Below, piece after piece: positions 35,042 through 44,100 of a stretch of 64,000 bases of DNA. A program made the position numbers and the translations under genes. How positions within the stretch are numbered: position 1 is the stretch's first letter; every line of letters starts with the position of its first letter. Below the pieces are notes generated by a model. That model had not been told where the DNA came from. It did not search any database and was given only the letters and a program-made list of their open reading frames with translations. This DNA is from Thiomargarita sp. (GTDB lineage: Bacteria > Pseudomonadota > Gammaproteobacteria > Beggiatoales > Beggiatoaceae), in NCBI GenBank assembly GCA_022729575.1, contig DZAL01000001.1, forward strand, positions 86,755 to 150,754, written 5' to 3'.

Positions 35042-35201
35042 TCAGGTAGGGTGAGCAACGGGTTTATCGTTGCCCACCATTTTGCAGGTTGCGGGTGATA
35101 GGTTAGGACTGCTAGTCGGGTAGGGTGAGCAGGGAGTTTATCGTGGCCCACCATTTTCGGTTTCTAATGAAGGTGGGCAAATAAACACTTGCCCTACATT
35201 G

Positions 35202-35363
35202 TTGGCCAGTGCTAATGACAACGATGTGATGATATGGGATGTGGACCCGCATTCTTGGGCTGCTAAACTTTGCCAGAAAGTGAATCGCAATTTTACTCAG
35301 GAGGAATGGAAGCGATTTTTTGGGGAGAGGGAGTATGAGAAGACTTGTCCGGGGGTGGAGTGA
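35202..35363 (+). pseudogene. 3' end of a WD40-repeat gene (relic 1)
   Basis: Open without a start: LASANDNDVMIWDVDPHSW, then AAKLCQKVNRNFTQEEWKRF, FGEREYEKTCPGVE and stop. This is the last WD blade plus the tail typical of WD40 STAND proteins. The rest of 35042-35497 is 'gtcaggtagggtgagcaacgggtttatcg' repeat and an 'aacaggttcttgaaacctgt' palindrome. Four more relics follow. Confidence 0.75.
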
Positions 35364-35497
35364 GGGGGGAGATTGTCAAACAAGGACAACGAATTGAGAA
35401 ATAAACGAAAGGGAAAACTAGAAATGGCCGGGTTGAAGGCTTTAGCCGGAAGTGAGACCTAACAGGTTCTTGAAACCTGTCAGATCTGAGAATAACA

Positions 35498-35761
35498 CTA
35501 AGCTAGTTGTTTGACAGGCCCATTGGCAGAACTGACCGTAATATGATAACCGTAGTCCAACAAAATATCGGTTGACAGGTCCGCGGCTTGTTCTCGCAAG
35601 CCACTACGACGGTCATCCGTTTCGGGCATCACTAAGTTCACCCAAATATGATTGGGATACACCCCGCTTTCCACAATGTCCTCCAATTGTATTTCAGGAT
35701 AGTGCTCTTTTAAGTGCTCAAACAATCCCTGACTCAGTTCTAATTGCTTGTCATTCATCAT
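35498..35761 (-). CDS. HEPN partner, degenerate MNT-like protein, copy 2
   Basis: An 87-aa paralogue of 27254 and 40164: NDKQLELSQGLFEHLKEHYP, then DIVESGVYPNHIWVNLVMPE, DLSTDILLDYGYHITVSS. No nucleotidyltransferase catalytic motif. I start at ATG 35761 (a GTG at 35770 is possible). It follows its HEPN gene by 5 bp on the minus strand. Confidence 0.62.
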   Translation of the reverse strand: MMNDKQLELSQGLFEHLKEHYPEIQLEDIVESGVYPNHIWVNLVMPETDDRRSGLREQAADLSTDILLDYGYHITVSSANGPVKQLA

Positions 35762-35766
35762 ATTTC

Positions 35767-36135
35767 TCACTCTGGTGTAACGAGGTTGACAAATTCTTGC
35801 GCCTTCCGTAACTGTTTGGCAGCCTCTTTTTTGGAGATGGATGATAACTTGTAATCCGCATCATCTCGGACTCCCTGTAATTCCATCAAATAGGATTTTA
35901 AATGACTCGGATAAATCTTGCGCCGATGAATTAACTCCGCCGCAAACTTACCCTGCGCCGTTTCATGGCTGACACGACTTTGGTCCAACACCTTCGCCCG
36001 CGCTAACGCCACCAACGCCGCTTGAAAAGCCGCATAGTAAGCACGATTAGCCGACGCATTATACAGCCCGTGGTCAAACAGCAATTGGGCCGCTGCCAGA
36101 TTTTCTTTCGCTTTGCTGGTAAATTCTAGTATCAT
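35767..36135 (-). CDS. HEPN-domain protein (UPF0332-like), copy 2
   Basis: A 122-aa HEPN protein: MILEFTSKAKENLAAAQLLF, NASANRAYYAAFQAALVAL, SRVSHETAQGKFAAELIH, then RRKIYPSHLKSYLM (an RX5H or RX6H pattern) and GVRDDADYKLSS. The frame extends to 36246, but the paralogue alignment ends at M of MILEF, so I start at 36135. Almost identical in its middle to copy 3. Confidence 0.8.
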   Translation of the reverse strand: MILEFTSKAKENLAAAQLLFDHGLYNASANRAYYAAFQAALVALARAKVLDQSRVSHETAQGKFAAELIHRRKIYPSHLKSYLMELQGVRDDADYKLSSISKKEAAKQLRKAQEFVNLVTPE

Positions 36136-36245
36136 ATCAAAGACTCGCTGGGGGAATTTAAGCGTAAGTAGAGTAACAGAGTCAAACGAGGTAGTCAAGA
36201 GGGTCATGGTAAGTTTTAGTGTTTCATGGTCCACGGCAACCATCA

Positions 36246-36437
36246 CCGTTATTCAGTCCTGATGGCAAACTATTGGCAAGTAATAATAGCTTTGATGTTG
36301 TGATGATATGGGAGGTGGACCCTCATTCTTGGGCGGCTAAACTGTGCCCGAAGGTACACCGCAATTTTACTCAGGAGGAATGGAAGCGGTTTTTTGGGGA
36401 GAGGGAATATGAGAAGACTGGTCCGGGGGTGGAGTGA
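36246..36437 (+). pseudogene. 3' end of a WD40-repeat gene (relic 2)
   Basis: SPLFSPDGKLLASNNSFDVV, MIWEVDPHSWAAKLCPKVHR, then NFTQEEWKRFFGEREYEK and stop. It preserves a full final blade and tail without lesions, but has no start or upstream propeller. It lies back-to-back with HEPN copy 2. Confidence 0.75.
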
Positions 36438-36503
36438 AGAAGGATTGTCAGAATCAGCGTCGTTGTGATAACATAATGATACCTTTCAACTAGGAACGAG
36501 AAC

Positions 36504-36980
36504 ATGAACAAACTATCCGTCTATCTGGATACCACGATTCCAAGCTATTTGTTTGAAGAACGTGAAGAACTTCAAACATTTGTACAAATTACTCGGCAAT
36601 GGTGGGCCGAAGAACGGCCAAATTTTGAGGTGTATCTTTCAGAAGAAACTTTATCGGAACTGAAACAGGGCAATTATCCCAATAAAACTAAAGTGCTAAA
36701 TAGCCTTTCGGAAATCCTGATGTTACCTGAAGACCCACAAATTAATACGCTGGTAAAAGTCTATTTGGATAACCACCTAATGCCGAAAAGTGTCAAAGGC
36801 GATGCCGCACACTTAGCGTATGCTTCATTTTACCATCTGGATTTTTTACTCACTTGGAATTGTCATCATCTGGCTAATGCCAATAAAAAACGACATCTCC
36901 AAGTGATTCACTCTCGTCTGGGTCTCTATCTTCCAGAGATAGTGACTCCCTTACAACTCTTTAAAGGAGACAAATTATGA
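36504..36980 (+). CDS. PIN-domain ribonuclease toxin
   Basis: A 158-aa PIN protein: LSVYLDTTIPSYLF holds the first active-site Asp, GDAAHLAYASFYHLDFLL the later acidic residue, and LTWNCHHLANANKK the C-terminal motif. It is the same subfamily as 55423-55875. The downstream antitoxin-like gene overlaps by 4 bp. Probable VapC-type RNA nuclease. Confidence 0.85.
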   Translation: MNKLSVYLDTTIPSYLFEEREELQTFVQITRQWWAEERPNFEVYLSEETLSELKQGNYPNKTKVLNSLSEILMLPEDPQINTLVKVYLDNHLMPKSVKGDAAHLAYASFYHLDFLLTWNCHHLANANKKRHLQVIHSRLGLYLPEIVTPLQLFKGDKL

Positions 36981-37180
36981 TACTTGATGAGTTACTCCGC
37001 GAAAAAAACCGAGTCCAACAAGAATTAGCCGACGCGGCGGGTGAGGATGTGGACCAATATTTTGAATTGATTCATCGACTGGCCTTGGAAACTCAACAAC
37101 AGTATGGGTTAACTTTCAAATATGGGGTCCCAAGAGGATGGGTGCCCCCAGCAGTGCCTCTCATTTCCATAACCTCATGA
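36977..37180 (+). CDS. PIN-toxin partner, 67 aa
   Basis: MILDELLREKNRVQQELADA, then YFELIHRLALETQQQYGLTF. A small helical protein, ATGA-coupled to the PIN toxin, so a likely antitoxin. Its C-terminal end (VPPAVPLISITS) is low in similarity to anything and may run into the 'ggtgggcaaagaaat' repeat. Confidence 0.65.
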   Translation: MILDELLREKNRVQQELADAAGEDVDQYFELIHRLALETQQQYGLTFKYGVPRGWVPPAVPLISITS

Positions 37181-37271
37181 CCAAATAAAGTGGTGGGCAA
37201 AGAAATATTTGCCCATCCTACATGACTTCCAGACCTGTCAGGTTTGACCAATCTTTCCCAATTGGCAAGAG

Positions 37272-37373
37272 ATGGTAGCTTATGCGCAACGAATGTTACC
37301 CCGCACCCAGTTGACTTGTGAAGAACGGCGGCGGTTCTTTTTATTGGGGGAGGGGGAGGAGTGTCGAGAGTGA
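37272..37373 (+). pseudogene. Tail of a STAND/repeat protein (relic, ERRRF type)
   Basis: MVAYAQRMLPRTQLTCEERR, then RFFLLGEGEECRE and stop. The AQRxLPRxLTxEERRRF pattern is typical of the last residues of large STAND/caspase-WD40 proteins. A second copy is at 38082-38165. The remaining part of 37181-37496 has an 'aacctgacgggtctgggagacc' palindrome. Confidence 0.55.
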
Positions 37374-37496
37374 GGACAGCGGATTTTGGGGATACGCGGA
37401 TAAACCTGACGGGTCTGGGAGACCTGGCAGGTTTGACTTGGAACTACTAAACTCTGCAAATTCTAATTCTAACCAATAATTAAAGGAGATAATCAA

Positions 37497-37718
37497 ATGA
37501 TAATGACTTTTGAACAAACTGTCGATGCTGTCATGCAATTGACTCTGGAACAACAGGACCTGTTAGCGGACTTGCTGAAAAGATGGCGTATTGAACAAAC
37601 TCGTACACAAATTGCTAAAGGCGCCGCCGAAGACATTGTTGACTTTCAACGTGGCAAATTCCAGTCACAACCGGTGGCCAACATCATTGCGGAATTACGA
37701 CAAACCTTGGTAGATTAA
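37497..37718 (+). CDS. Antitoxin-like protein, 73 aa
   Basis: MIMTFEQTVDAVMQLTLEQQ, then DLLADLLKRWRIEQTRTQIA, ending IAELRQTLVD. It has the helical style of small type II antitoxins. Two bases separate it from a YafQ/RelE-type toxin. Shine-Dalgarno AAGGAGA 9 nt before ATG 37497. Confidence 0.75.
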   Translation: MIMTFEQTVDAVMQLTLEQQDLLADLLKRWRIEQTRTQIAKGAAEDIVDFQRGKFQSQPVANIIAELRQTLVD

Positions 37719-37719
37719 G

Positions 37720-38037
37720 ATGCGCGAATTAGTGTTAACGCCACGTTTTAAAAGAGCTTTTCGCAAATTTATGCGCCAGCACCGTCACTTGCAGAAGACT
37801 ATCGAAGAAACCCTTATCCAAATGCAAAGCGATATTTTTGCGGTGCCCCTTCACACGCATAAACTCACAGGCCCGTTATCTGGATTGCGGGCCTGTTCCT
37901 GCGGTTATGATTGTCGTATGGTGTTTAGCATTGAACTCAACCAACTGACTGGGAAGGAAGAAATTTTTTACTCAATATTGGGACGCACGAGGAGATATAC
38001 TAAAGGCTATGGCGTGACGAGTTGTCCACCATTTTAG
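37720..38037 (+). CDS. YafQ/RelE-type toxin
   Basis: A 105-aa RelE-superfamily toxin: ELVLTPRFKRAFRKFMRQH, then HTHKLTGPLSGLRACSCGYDCRMVF, EIFYSILGRTRR. The last residues (YGVTSCPPF) derive from the 'gtccaccatttt' repeat, so the natural C terminus may have been altered. Confidence 0.82.
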   Translation: MRELVLTPRFKRAFRKFMRQHRHLQKTIEETLIQMQSDIFAVPLHTHKLTGPLSGLRACSCGYDCRMVFSIELNQLTGKEEIFYSILGRTRRYTKGYGVTSCPPF

Positions 38038-38081
38038 AGAAGGCGGGCAACTCAACCCTTACCCACTTCACGCGGACTAAT

Positions 38082-38165
38082 GCACAACGACTGTTACCAC
38101 GAACCCAGTTGACTTGTGAAGAACGGCGGCGGTTGTTGGTGGAGGGGGAGAAGTGTCGGGAGTGA
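38082..38165 (+). pseudogene. Tail of a STAND/repeat protein (relic 2, ERRRL type)
   Basis: AQRLLPRTQLTCEERRRLLV, then EGEKCRE and stop; a near-copy of 37272-37373. Followed by an 'aacctgacaggtcttgaagacc' palindrome (38202-38227). Confidence 0.55.
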
Positions 38166-38251
38166 GGAGAACGGATTTGGGGGATATACGGATAAACCTG
38201 ACAGGTCTTGAAGACCTGTCAGGTTTGACTTGGTCCTAATCCGTATCTCCC

Positions 38252-38323
38252 TTTTACTCAGGAGGAAGGGAAGCGATTTGTTGGGGAGAGGGAGTATGAG
38301 AAGACTGGTCCGGGGTGGAGTGA
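38252..38323 (+). pseudogene. 3' end of a WD40-repeat gene (relic 3, short)
   Basis: Only the last two dozen codons, FTQEEGKRFVGEREYEKTG, then frame-shifted GWSE and stop. One G is missing relative to relics 1, 2 and 4. Followed by the 'ggactgacagtccttggaggactg' palindrome. Confidence 0.6.
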
Positions 38324-38394
38324 GGGGTTAGGACTGACAGTCCTTGGAGGACTGCTAGTCCTGACTCCCAGATTACCAATCCCTCTTTGGTTAG

Positions 38395-38646
38395 CTATTT
38401 TAGCATCCGTTCATACTCCTCATGAGTGCCTATCCATACCCAAATCAAATCTTGTTGGTCCTCCACCGCCAGCGTTCTATAATTAAGACCAATTCTAGCG
38501 GACCACAACTTTCCAACTTTTTTGAAATGTAAGGACGGGTGTTGTGGATAGCGTTTTAACAACTCAAAGTTCTTCCTGGCCAATCTCTGAATCGGCACCG
38601 GCAATTGGTTAAAACAGGTCCAAAAACGTTTGCTAGTTTTGTGCAT
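38395..38646 (-). CDS. RelE/HigB-like toxin
   Basis: An 83-aa protein: FWTCFNQLPVPIQRLARKNF, then HFKKVGKLWSARIGLNYRTL, ending WIGTHEEYERML. The GxLWSxRxGxxYR pattern marks a RelE-superfamily toxin. One base separates it from the antitoxin-like gene upstream on the minus strand. Confidence 0.82.
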   Translation of the reverse strand: MHKTSKRFWTCFNQLPVPIQRLARKNFELLKRYPQHPSLHFKKVGKLWSARIGLNYRTLAVEDQQDLIWVWIGTHEEYERMLK

Positions 38647-38647
38647 A

Positions 38648-38857
38648 TCAAAGTGGCTGTAATTGTCCCTGAGTCTTTTCCAACTGTGCTTCCTCTATCA
38701 GAAAGTCTAATTTACCGGCCAGACTATCTTGGGTGATTTGCCGGTCCCAGTGTTCCCCTTCGAGGTCACTCCACCACTGTTGAAAATAAGTCAACTCTTC
38801 TGGAGACAGGGTCCGAATAACGGACTGGATTTGTTGTATTTTGGACAAATTTATCAT
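38648..38857 (-). CDS. Antitoxin-like protein, 69 aa
   Basis: MINLSKIQQIQSVIRTLSPE, then FQQWWSDLEGEHWDRQITQD, ending LEKTQGQLQPL. It has the style of a small helical antitoxin, upstream of and one base from the RelE-like toxin. Probable module; DNA binding not evident. Confidence 0.75.
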   Translation of the reverse strand: MINLSKIQQIQSVIRTLSPEELTYFQQWWSDLEGEHWDRQITQDSLAGKLDFLIEEAQLEKTQGQLQPL

Positions 38858-39058
38858 AATGTTCCTGATGGTTTGGTTTTGCCAGAAACGGCAAGATTAT
38901 TATAAACGCACTCTACCCATTTGACAATGGTTGGGATATAATATTAATTAACTTTTGGGTAGCCAAGTCGGGCGGACAACAGTCCACCACTTTGACGAGT
39001 TGAATTAAATTTTGGTGGGCAAATAAACACTTAAACACTGGTCCACCTCACATTACCG

Positions 39059-39220
39059 TTGGCCTATGATAATGGCAACGAGGTGATGATATGGGAAGTG
39101 ACCCCCCATTCTTGGGCCGATAAACTTTGCTAGAAGGTACACCGCAATTTCACTTCAAAGGAATGGCGATGATTTTTTGGAGAGAGGGAGTATGAGAAGA
39201 CTGGTCCGGGGGTGGAGTGA
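39059..39220 (+). pseudogene. 3' end of a WD40-repeat gene (relic 4, with stops)
   Basis: Same 162-bp length as relic 1. Reads LAYDNGNEVMIWEVTPHSW, then ADKLC, an in-frame TAG, VHRNFTSKEWR, an in-frame TGA, FFGEREYEKT. The rest of 38858-39337 has the 'ggcggacaacagtccacc...ggtgggcaaataaacac' repeat and no gene. Confidence 0.7.
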
Positions 39221-39337
39221 GGGGGAGAAAATAATTAAATTCAATTTCGGTGGAATACTTAACCCGGTGCCTGATGCTTGGCTTAGGCACCTTACACAAA
39301 CTAATTCGTTATGATAGCATCAACTTAAGGAGTTATT

Positions 39338-39598
39338 ATGGAACAAATTACAGTGAATGAACTACAGAATAATCTGCATTCCATTTTTGACCGCATCACT
39401 CACCAGCATGAAATCATTTCAGTGGTACGGGGTCCAGACCACTCAGTGGTACTCTTAGATGCGGATGATTATGACAGTCTCTTAGAGACCCTTTATTTGT
39501 CGCAACCTCCTGCCAATGCGGAACGTTTACGCCAAGGCATGGAACAACATCGTCGAGGACAAGTGAGGGAAATCGATGTTACGACTTATTTGGACTGA
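39338..39598 (+). CDS. Phd/YefM-type antitoxin
   Basis: An 86-aa Phd/YefM protein: ITVNELQNNLHSIFDRITHQ, then SVVRGPDHSVVLLDADDYDS, LLETLYLS. The fold binds operator DNA with its N terminus and toxin with its C terminus. Shine-Dalgarno AAGGAG 7 nt before ATG 39338. It overlaps the toxin gene by 23 bp. Confidence 0.9.
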   Translation: MEQITVNELQNNLHSIFDRITHQHEIISVVRGPDHSVVLLDADDYDSLLETLYLSQPPANAERLRQGMEQHRRGQVREIDVTTYLD

Positions 39599-39842
39599 AA
39601 TAGGATTGGAAGACCTCGAATGGTGGCAAGCACACGATAATAAAATGCTGAAACGAATCATTTTGCTGTGCTTAGAAACTTGTAAACATCCTACGCAAGG
39701 AATCGGTAAACCTGAACCACTCAAGTTTAATTATCAAGGTTACTGGTCACGTCGCATCGATGACAAACACCGCCTGGTCTATGCGTTTGATAAAGACTCT
39801 GTCACGGTGATTCAATGTCGTCATCATTATGGTGATAAGTAG
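39576..39842 (+). CDS. YoeB/Txe-type toxin
   Basis: An 88-aa protein: LIWTEIGLEDLEWWQAHDNK, then GIGKPEPLKFNYQGYWSRRI, DDKHRLVYAF, ending CRHHYG. All YoeB landmarks are present (GxPExLxxxxxGxWSRRIxxxHRLVY and the C-terminal H-Y). Ribosome-dependent mRNA interferase. Confidence 0.93.
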   Translation: MLRLIWTEIGLEDLEWWQAHDNKMLKRIILLCLETCKHPTQGIGKPEPLKFNYQGYWSRRIDDKHRLVYAFDKDSVTVIQCRHHYGDK

Positions 39843-39926
39843 TCAGATAGGATAGGCAACAAGTTTATCGTTGCCCACCACTGGGCAAAGAAGATGGGCC
39901 AAGAAACACTGGCCCACCCTACAACT

Positions 39927-40029
39927 ATTAAACTTTGCCAGAAACTGAATCGCCATTTTACTCAAGAGGAATGGCGACGGTTTTTTGGGGAGATGGAGTC
40001 TGAGAAGACTGGTCCGGGGGGTGGAGTGA
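39927..40029 (+). pseudogene. 3' end of a WD40-repeat gene (relic 5)
   Basis: KLCQKLNRHFTQEEWRRFFG, then EMESEKTGPGGGV, where an extra G shifts the frame before the old stop. It is preceded by a 'gtcagataggataggcaacaagtttatcg' repeat. The downstream 40030-40160 is near-identical to the DNA behind relic 1, so relic and HEPN pair duplicated together. Confidence 0.65.
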
Positions 40030-40163
40030 GGGGGTGGGTTGTCAGACAAGGACAACGAATTGAGAAATAAACGAATAGGAAAACTGGAACTGGCCGGACT
40101 GGAGGCTTTAGCTGGAAGTGAGACCTGACAGGTCTTTCTGACCTGTCAGGTCTGAGAATAACA

Positions 40164-40430
40164 TTAAGTTACCTGATTTTTCATCTCTGGCACGGACGAC
40201 ACAATGGTAATATGATGGCCATGGTCTAACAGAATGTCGGTGGAAATTTCCGAAGCCAGTTTACCGATTTCAATTTCCTTATCCTCATCAGCGGGCATCA
40301 CCATCCTCACCCAAATATGATTAGGATAGACACCACTTTCGACAATGTCCACTAATGCTACGTCTGGATAACGCTGTTGCAACTGGTCAAACAACTGTTG
40401 ACTTAATTCTAACTGTTTAAAATTTATCAT
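40164..40430 (-). CDS. HEPN partner, degenerate MNT-like protein, copy 3
   Basis: An 88-aa paralogue: MINFKQLELSQQLFDQLQQR, DIVESGVYPNHIWVRMVMPA, then KLASEISTDILLDHGHHITI. No catalytic GS-DxD motif. Two bases downstream of its HEPN gene. Confidence 0.62.
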   Translation of the reverse strand: MINFKQLELSQQLFDQLQQRYPDVALVDIVESGVYPNHIWVRMVMPADEDKEIEIGKLASEISTDILLDHGHHITIVSSVPEMKNQVT

Positions 40431-40432
40431 AC

Positions 40433-40804
40433 TTATTTCTCCTGAAAGAGGATTTCAATAAATTCCTGGGCTTGTTTCAACTGCATCAAAGCCACCTTTT
40501 TTGAGACCGCGACCAATTGATAATCAGCACTATCTCGAACCCGTTGTAATTCCATCAAATAGGATTTTAAATGACTCGGATAAATCTTGCGTCGGTGAAT
40601 TAACTCCGCCGCAAACTTACCCTGCGCCGTTTCATGGCTGACACGACTTTGGTCCAACACCTTCGCCCGCGCTAACGCCACCAACGCCGCTTGAAAAGCC
40701 GCATAGTAAGCACGATTGGCTGACGCATTATACAGCCCGTGGTCAAACAACAATTGGGCCGCCGCGAGATTTTCTTTCGCTTTGCTGGCAAATTCTAGTA
40801 TCAT
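40433..40804 (-). CDS. HEPN-domain protein (UPF0332-like), copy 3
   Basis: A 123-aa protein: MILEFASKAKENLAAAQLLF, NASANRAYYAAFQAALVAL, AELIHRRKIYPSHLKSYLM, then RVRDSADYQLVAVSKK. The RRKIYPSH segment gives an RX5H/RX6H pattern. I start at ATG 40804 by alignment with the paralogues; the frame runs open to 40915. Confidence 0.8.
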   Translation of the reverse strand: MILEFASKAKENLAAAQLLFDHGLYNASANRAYYAAFQAALVALARAKVLDQSRVSHETAQGKFAAELIHRRKIYPSHLKSYLMELQRVRDSADYQLVAVSKKVALMQLKQAQEFIEILFQEK

Positions 40805-40930
40805 ATCAAAGACTCGCTGGAGGAATTTAAGCGTAAGTAGAGTAACATAGTCAAGCGGGGTAGTCAAGAGTGTTATGATAAGTTTTGGTCTGTCATGGTC
40901 CACGGCAACCATCACTGTGGCAAGGACATA

Positions 40931-41043
40931 AGTTCTGAAGCATGAATTCGGCGGTATTTTCCCTCACCCCCGGCCCCTCTCCCAGAGGGAGAGGGGCGAA
41001 AGAAAATAGGAGAAAAATTTCTGCTTCAGTACTTAGTCAGGTG
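40931..41043. mobile_element. MITE with TA target duplication, 113 bp (copy 3)
   Basis: Ends AGTTCTGAAGCATGAATTC and AATTTCTGCTTCAGTACT, flanked by TA at 40929-40930 and 41044-41045. The remainder of 40805-41186 has a GGAGTCCAAAACCGGTTTTGG palindrome at 41080-41104 and no gene. Confidence 0.85.
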
Positions 41044-41186
41044 GTGACGAGTGTTGCCTTCAATAGCGGTGACCGAACCGGAGTCCAAAACCGGTTTTGG
41101 ACTCCATCCGCTGACCTCAGTTAATTAAGAAAATCAGGGTTCAGACCGAGTGATTGAGAGACCTCTAGGTAAGAATATTACTATAT

Positions 41187-44100
41187 CTAATATAACCATA
41201 CCCTCATTAATGATACCAACTTGTCCGTGTCTACCGGTTTGGATAAATAATCATTCGCGCCGGCTTCAATACATTTGGCTTTATCTCCTCTCATCGCTTT
41301 CGCCGTTAACGCAATAATCGGCAATTTATGAAAGCGTGGTTGGGCCCGGATATTGCGAATCGCTTCGTAACCGTCCATCTCCGGCATCATAATGTCCATT
41401 AGCACTATATCAATTTCTGGGTGTTGGGTCAAAGTTTCCAGCGCCTCTTTGCCATGTTTAGCGGTCAATGGAATCATTTCCTTGTCTTCCAAAATGGTCA
41501 CCAAAGCAAAGGTATTGCGCGTATCATCATCCACCACCAACACTTTTTTATCTCGTAACACTTCTTCCTTATCATGGGTCAGCGCTGCTCCCGTTGCGGT
41601 CTCTGGGGGGCCGACTCGTTGCGCGAGTAGCATGGTCACGAGTGCTGAGAGTTGCCCCGCCGAATGGGCTATGGCTAAGGTTAGCGTCGGTTTAACCGAG
41701 GTCAATAACACCGTTTCGGCTTCGGTCAATTCGCGTTGCGCATAGATAATCACCGGCACCGAAGTCCAGCGCTCAGTTTGCAGTAGCGACTCTAGCAGTG
41801 GCAAACCGACTGGTGACTTTAGCGCAACTTCTATAATGATACCGTCAAAGGTAATAGTTTGCAATTGTTGTAACGCTTCATTCGAAGTCAGTGCCATCGT
41901 TAGCTGAAGGACATTATTACTGAATAGGGACACGATTTCATCCTGTGAATACGACTGGTCGAGGACGACCAGCACTTGTTTAGTCGTTTTGGCCAGAAAC
42001 TCTTCGATTCTAGCGAAAGCCTCGTTCATTTGTCCGACGCTAATAGGTTTAACTAAATAACCAATGGCCCCCATTTGTTTAGCCTCTTGCCGGCGGTCAA
42101 CGGCAGACATAAATTGCACTGGGATATGACGAGTTTTGGGATTATGCTTGAGTTTTTCCATCACACTCCAGCCATTGATTTGGGGGAGTCCCACATCTAA
42201 AATGATGGCCCGTGGTTGATATTCTTCCGCCACTTGTAAACCGGTTTTGCCATCTTCTGCAATGAGACATTTGAACTGCTTGGCTCTGGCTAACTCCATC
42301 AAAATTTTGGAAAATTTACGGTCATCTTCAATGATCAATAACGATTTATGCTCTGGTTTAAGCAAGTCACGGTCATCCAGAATAGTGGGCCAAACTGGTG
42401 TTTCTTCCTCTGATTCAGCGGGAGACCCCATGACCACCGAGTCGTCGCTGGCCAACGTGGGTACTGCGGTTTCTGGCAAATAGCAGGTAAACGTGCTCCC
42501 TTGGCCGTCCTCACTGGCTAAATGCAGGTCGCCCCCGAGCAACCGGGCCAGTTGGCGGGAAATGGTTAACCCTAAACCGGTGCCGCCGTAACGACGATTG
42601 GTCGAGCCATCAGCTTGTTGGAAAGCCTCAAAGACCAATTCTTGTTTGTCTTTGGGAATACCGATGCCGCTGTCGGTGACGCGGATGGCTAAAAAATTGT
42701 TCGCAGTGGAGAGTTTAACGGTCTCAGTCGTGGCAGCCCGGTCAATGGTTAGCCGAACTTCGCCTTGCGTGGTAAATTTAAACGCATTGGAGAGGAGATT
42801 GTTAATCACCTGCTTGAGCCGTTGTCCGTCGGTGGTGATAGTGGCTGGTAAGTTGGGGGCTACAGTGAGCGAAAAAGTGAGCTTCTTTTCAAGAGCTAAA
42901 GGACGGAATTTTTGTTCGATCGCCGTTAACAATTCGCTCAAGGACACCGCGTCCAATTGAATCTCGACTTTCCCCGCCTCGACTTTAGACAAATCCAAAA
43001 TTTCGTTAATCAGGGTCAATAAATCTGCGCCAGCACTGTGAATGGTCTGTGCATATTCTACTTGTTTATCATCCAAATTGCCGGCTTTATTGGTGGCCAA
43101 TAATTGCGCTAAAATGAGCATACTGTTTAAGGGGGTGCGTAATTCATGGGACATATTCGCCAGAAATTCCGATTTATATTTACTGGCACGTTCCAATTCT
43201 TGGGCTTTGAGCGCGAGTATTTGTTGCGATTTTTCCAACAGCGTATTTTTAGCACGGACTTCTTCCTGTTGGCGTTCCATGGCTTTGCTACGCTCCTCCA
43301 ATTCTTCATTGGCGTGGCGTAACTCTTCGGTTTGACTTTGTAACTCTTCAGCCTGGCTTTGTAATTCCTCCGTTTGGGTTTGCAACACCACTTGCTGAGT
43401 TTGCAATTCGGTTTTTTGATGTTGCAATTCCGCTGCTTGTACTTGCGTTTGTTGCAACAGCACCTGCATTTTAGAACGTGCTTCAATGGAATTAACAGCA
43501 ATCCCAATGGTGGGCATCACTTGGTTGAGAAAATGCTGTTGCATGTCAGTAAATGCCTGGTCCTTACCCAGGGCAATGACTCCTTTCACGCCATTTTCAT
43601 ATAACACCGGTATCACTAATAAATGGCGCGGCACCGTCTCTCCTAGCCCCGCATCGATAGTAATCGCTACGCTGTTTTGTTCGCGGGCCGCTCGTTCGAC
43701 CAGACCGGTACTGAAGGCAAATTCTTCCCCTAAATTTTTGCGGCGGGTATACGCATAACTGGCTAATAATTTTATTTCCTCTTGGGCCATCGATAAGTCT
43801 TTGTTCACCCAGTAGAATAATCCTACTTGCGCTTCGATATAGAGTGTCAAAAAGGAGATGATATTATGGGCTAAATCGACCAGCGTTTGGTCACCACTCA
43901 TTTGCTCATGTAACTGCGTTTGCCCGGTTTTCAACCAATCCCCCAACTCGTTTTTATGGGTGACTTCGCGTAACTGGTGGGTCATATTCGCTAAGGCGCG
44001 ACCGAGTTGGTCTTGTGCTGACAGCAAAGTGACTTCTTGAGTGTAGTCTCCCGCGGCAATGGTCGTTGCTCTGGCAATCGTACTTTTGATACTCTCATTT

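Noticed and set aside
42042-42683. Open frames antisense to large genes (for example in the hybrid kinase, nSTAND and RND genes)
   Set aside because: They show no family features and run opposite to clearly coding sequence.
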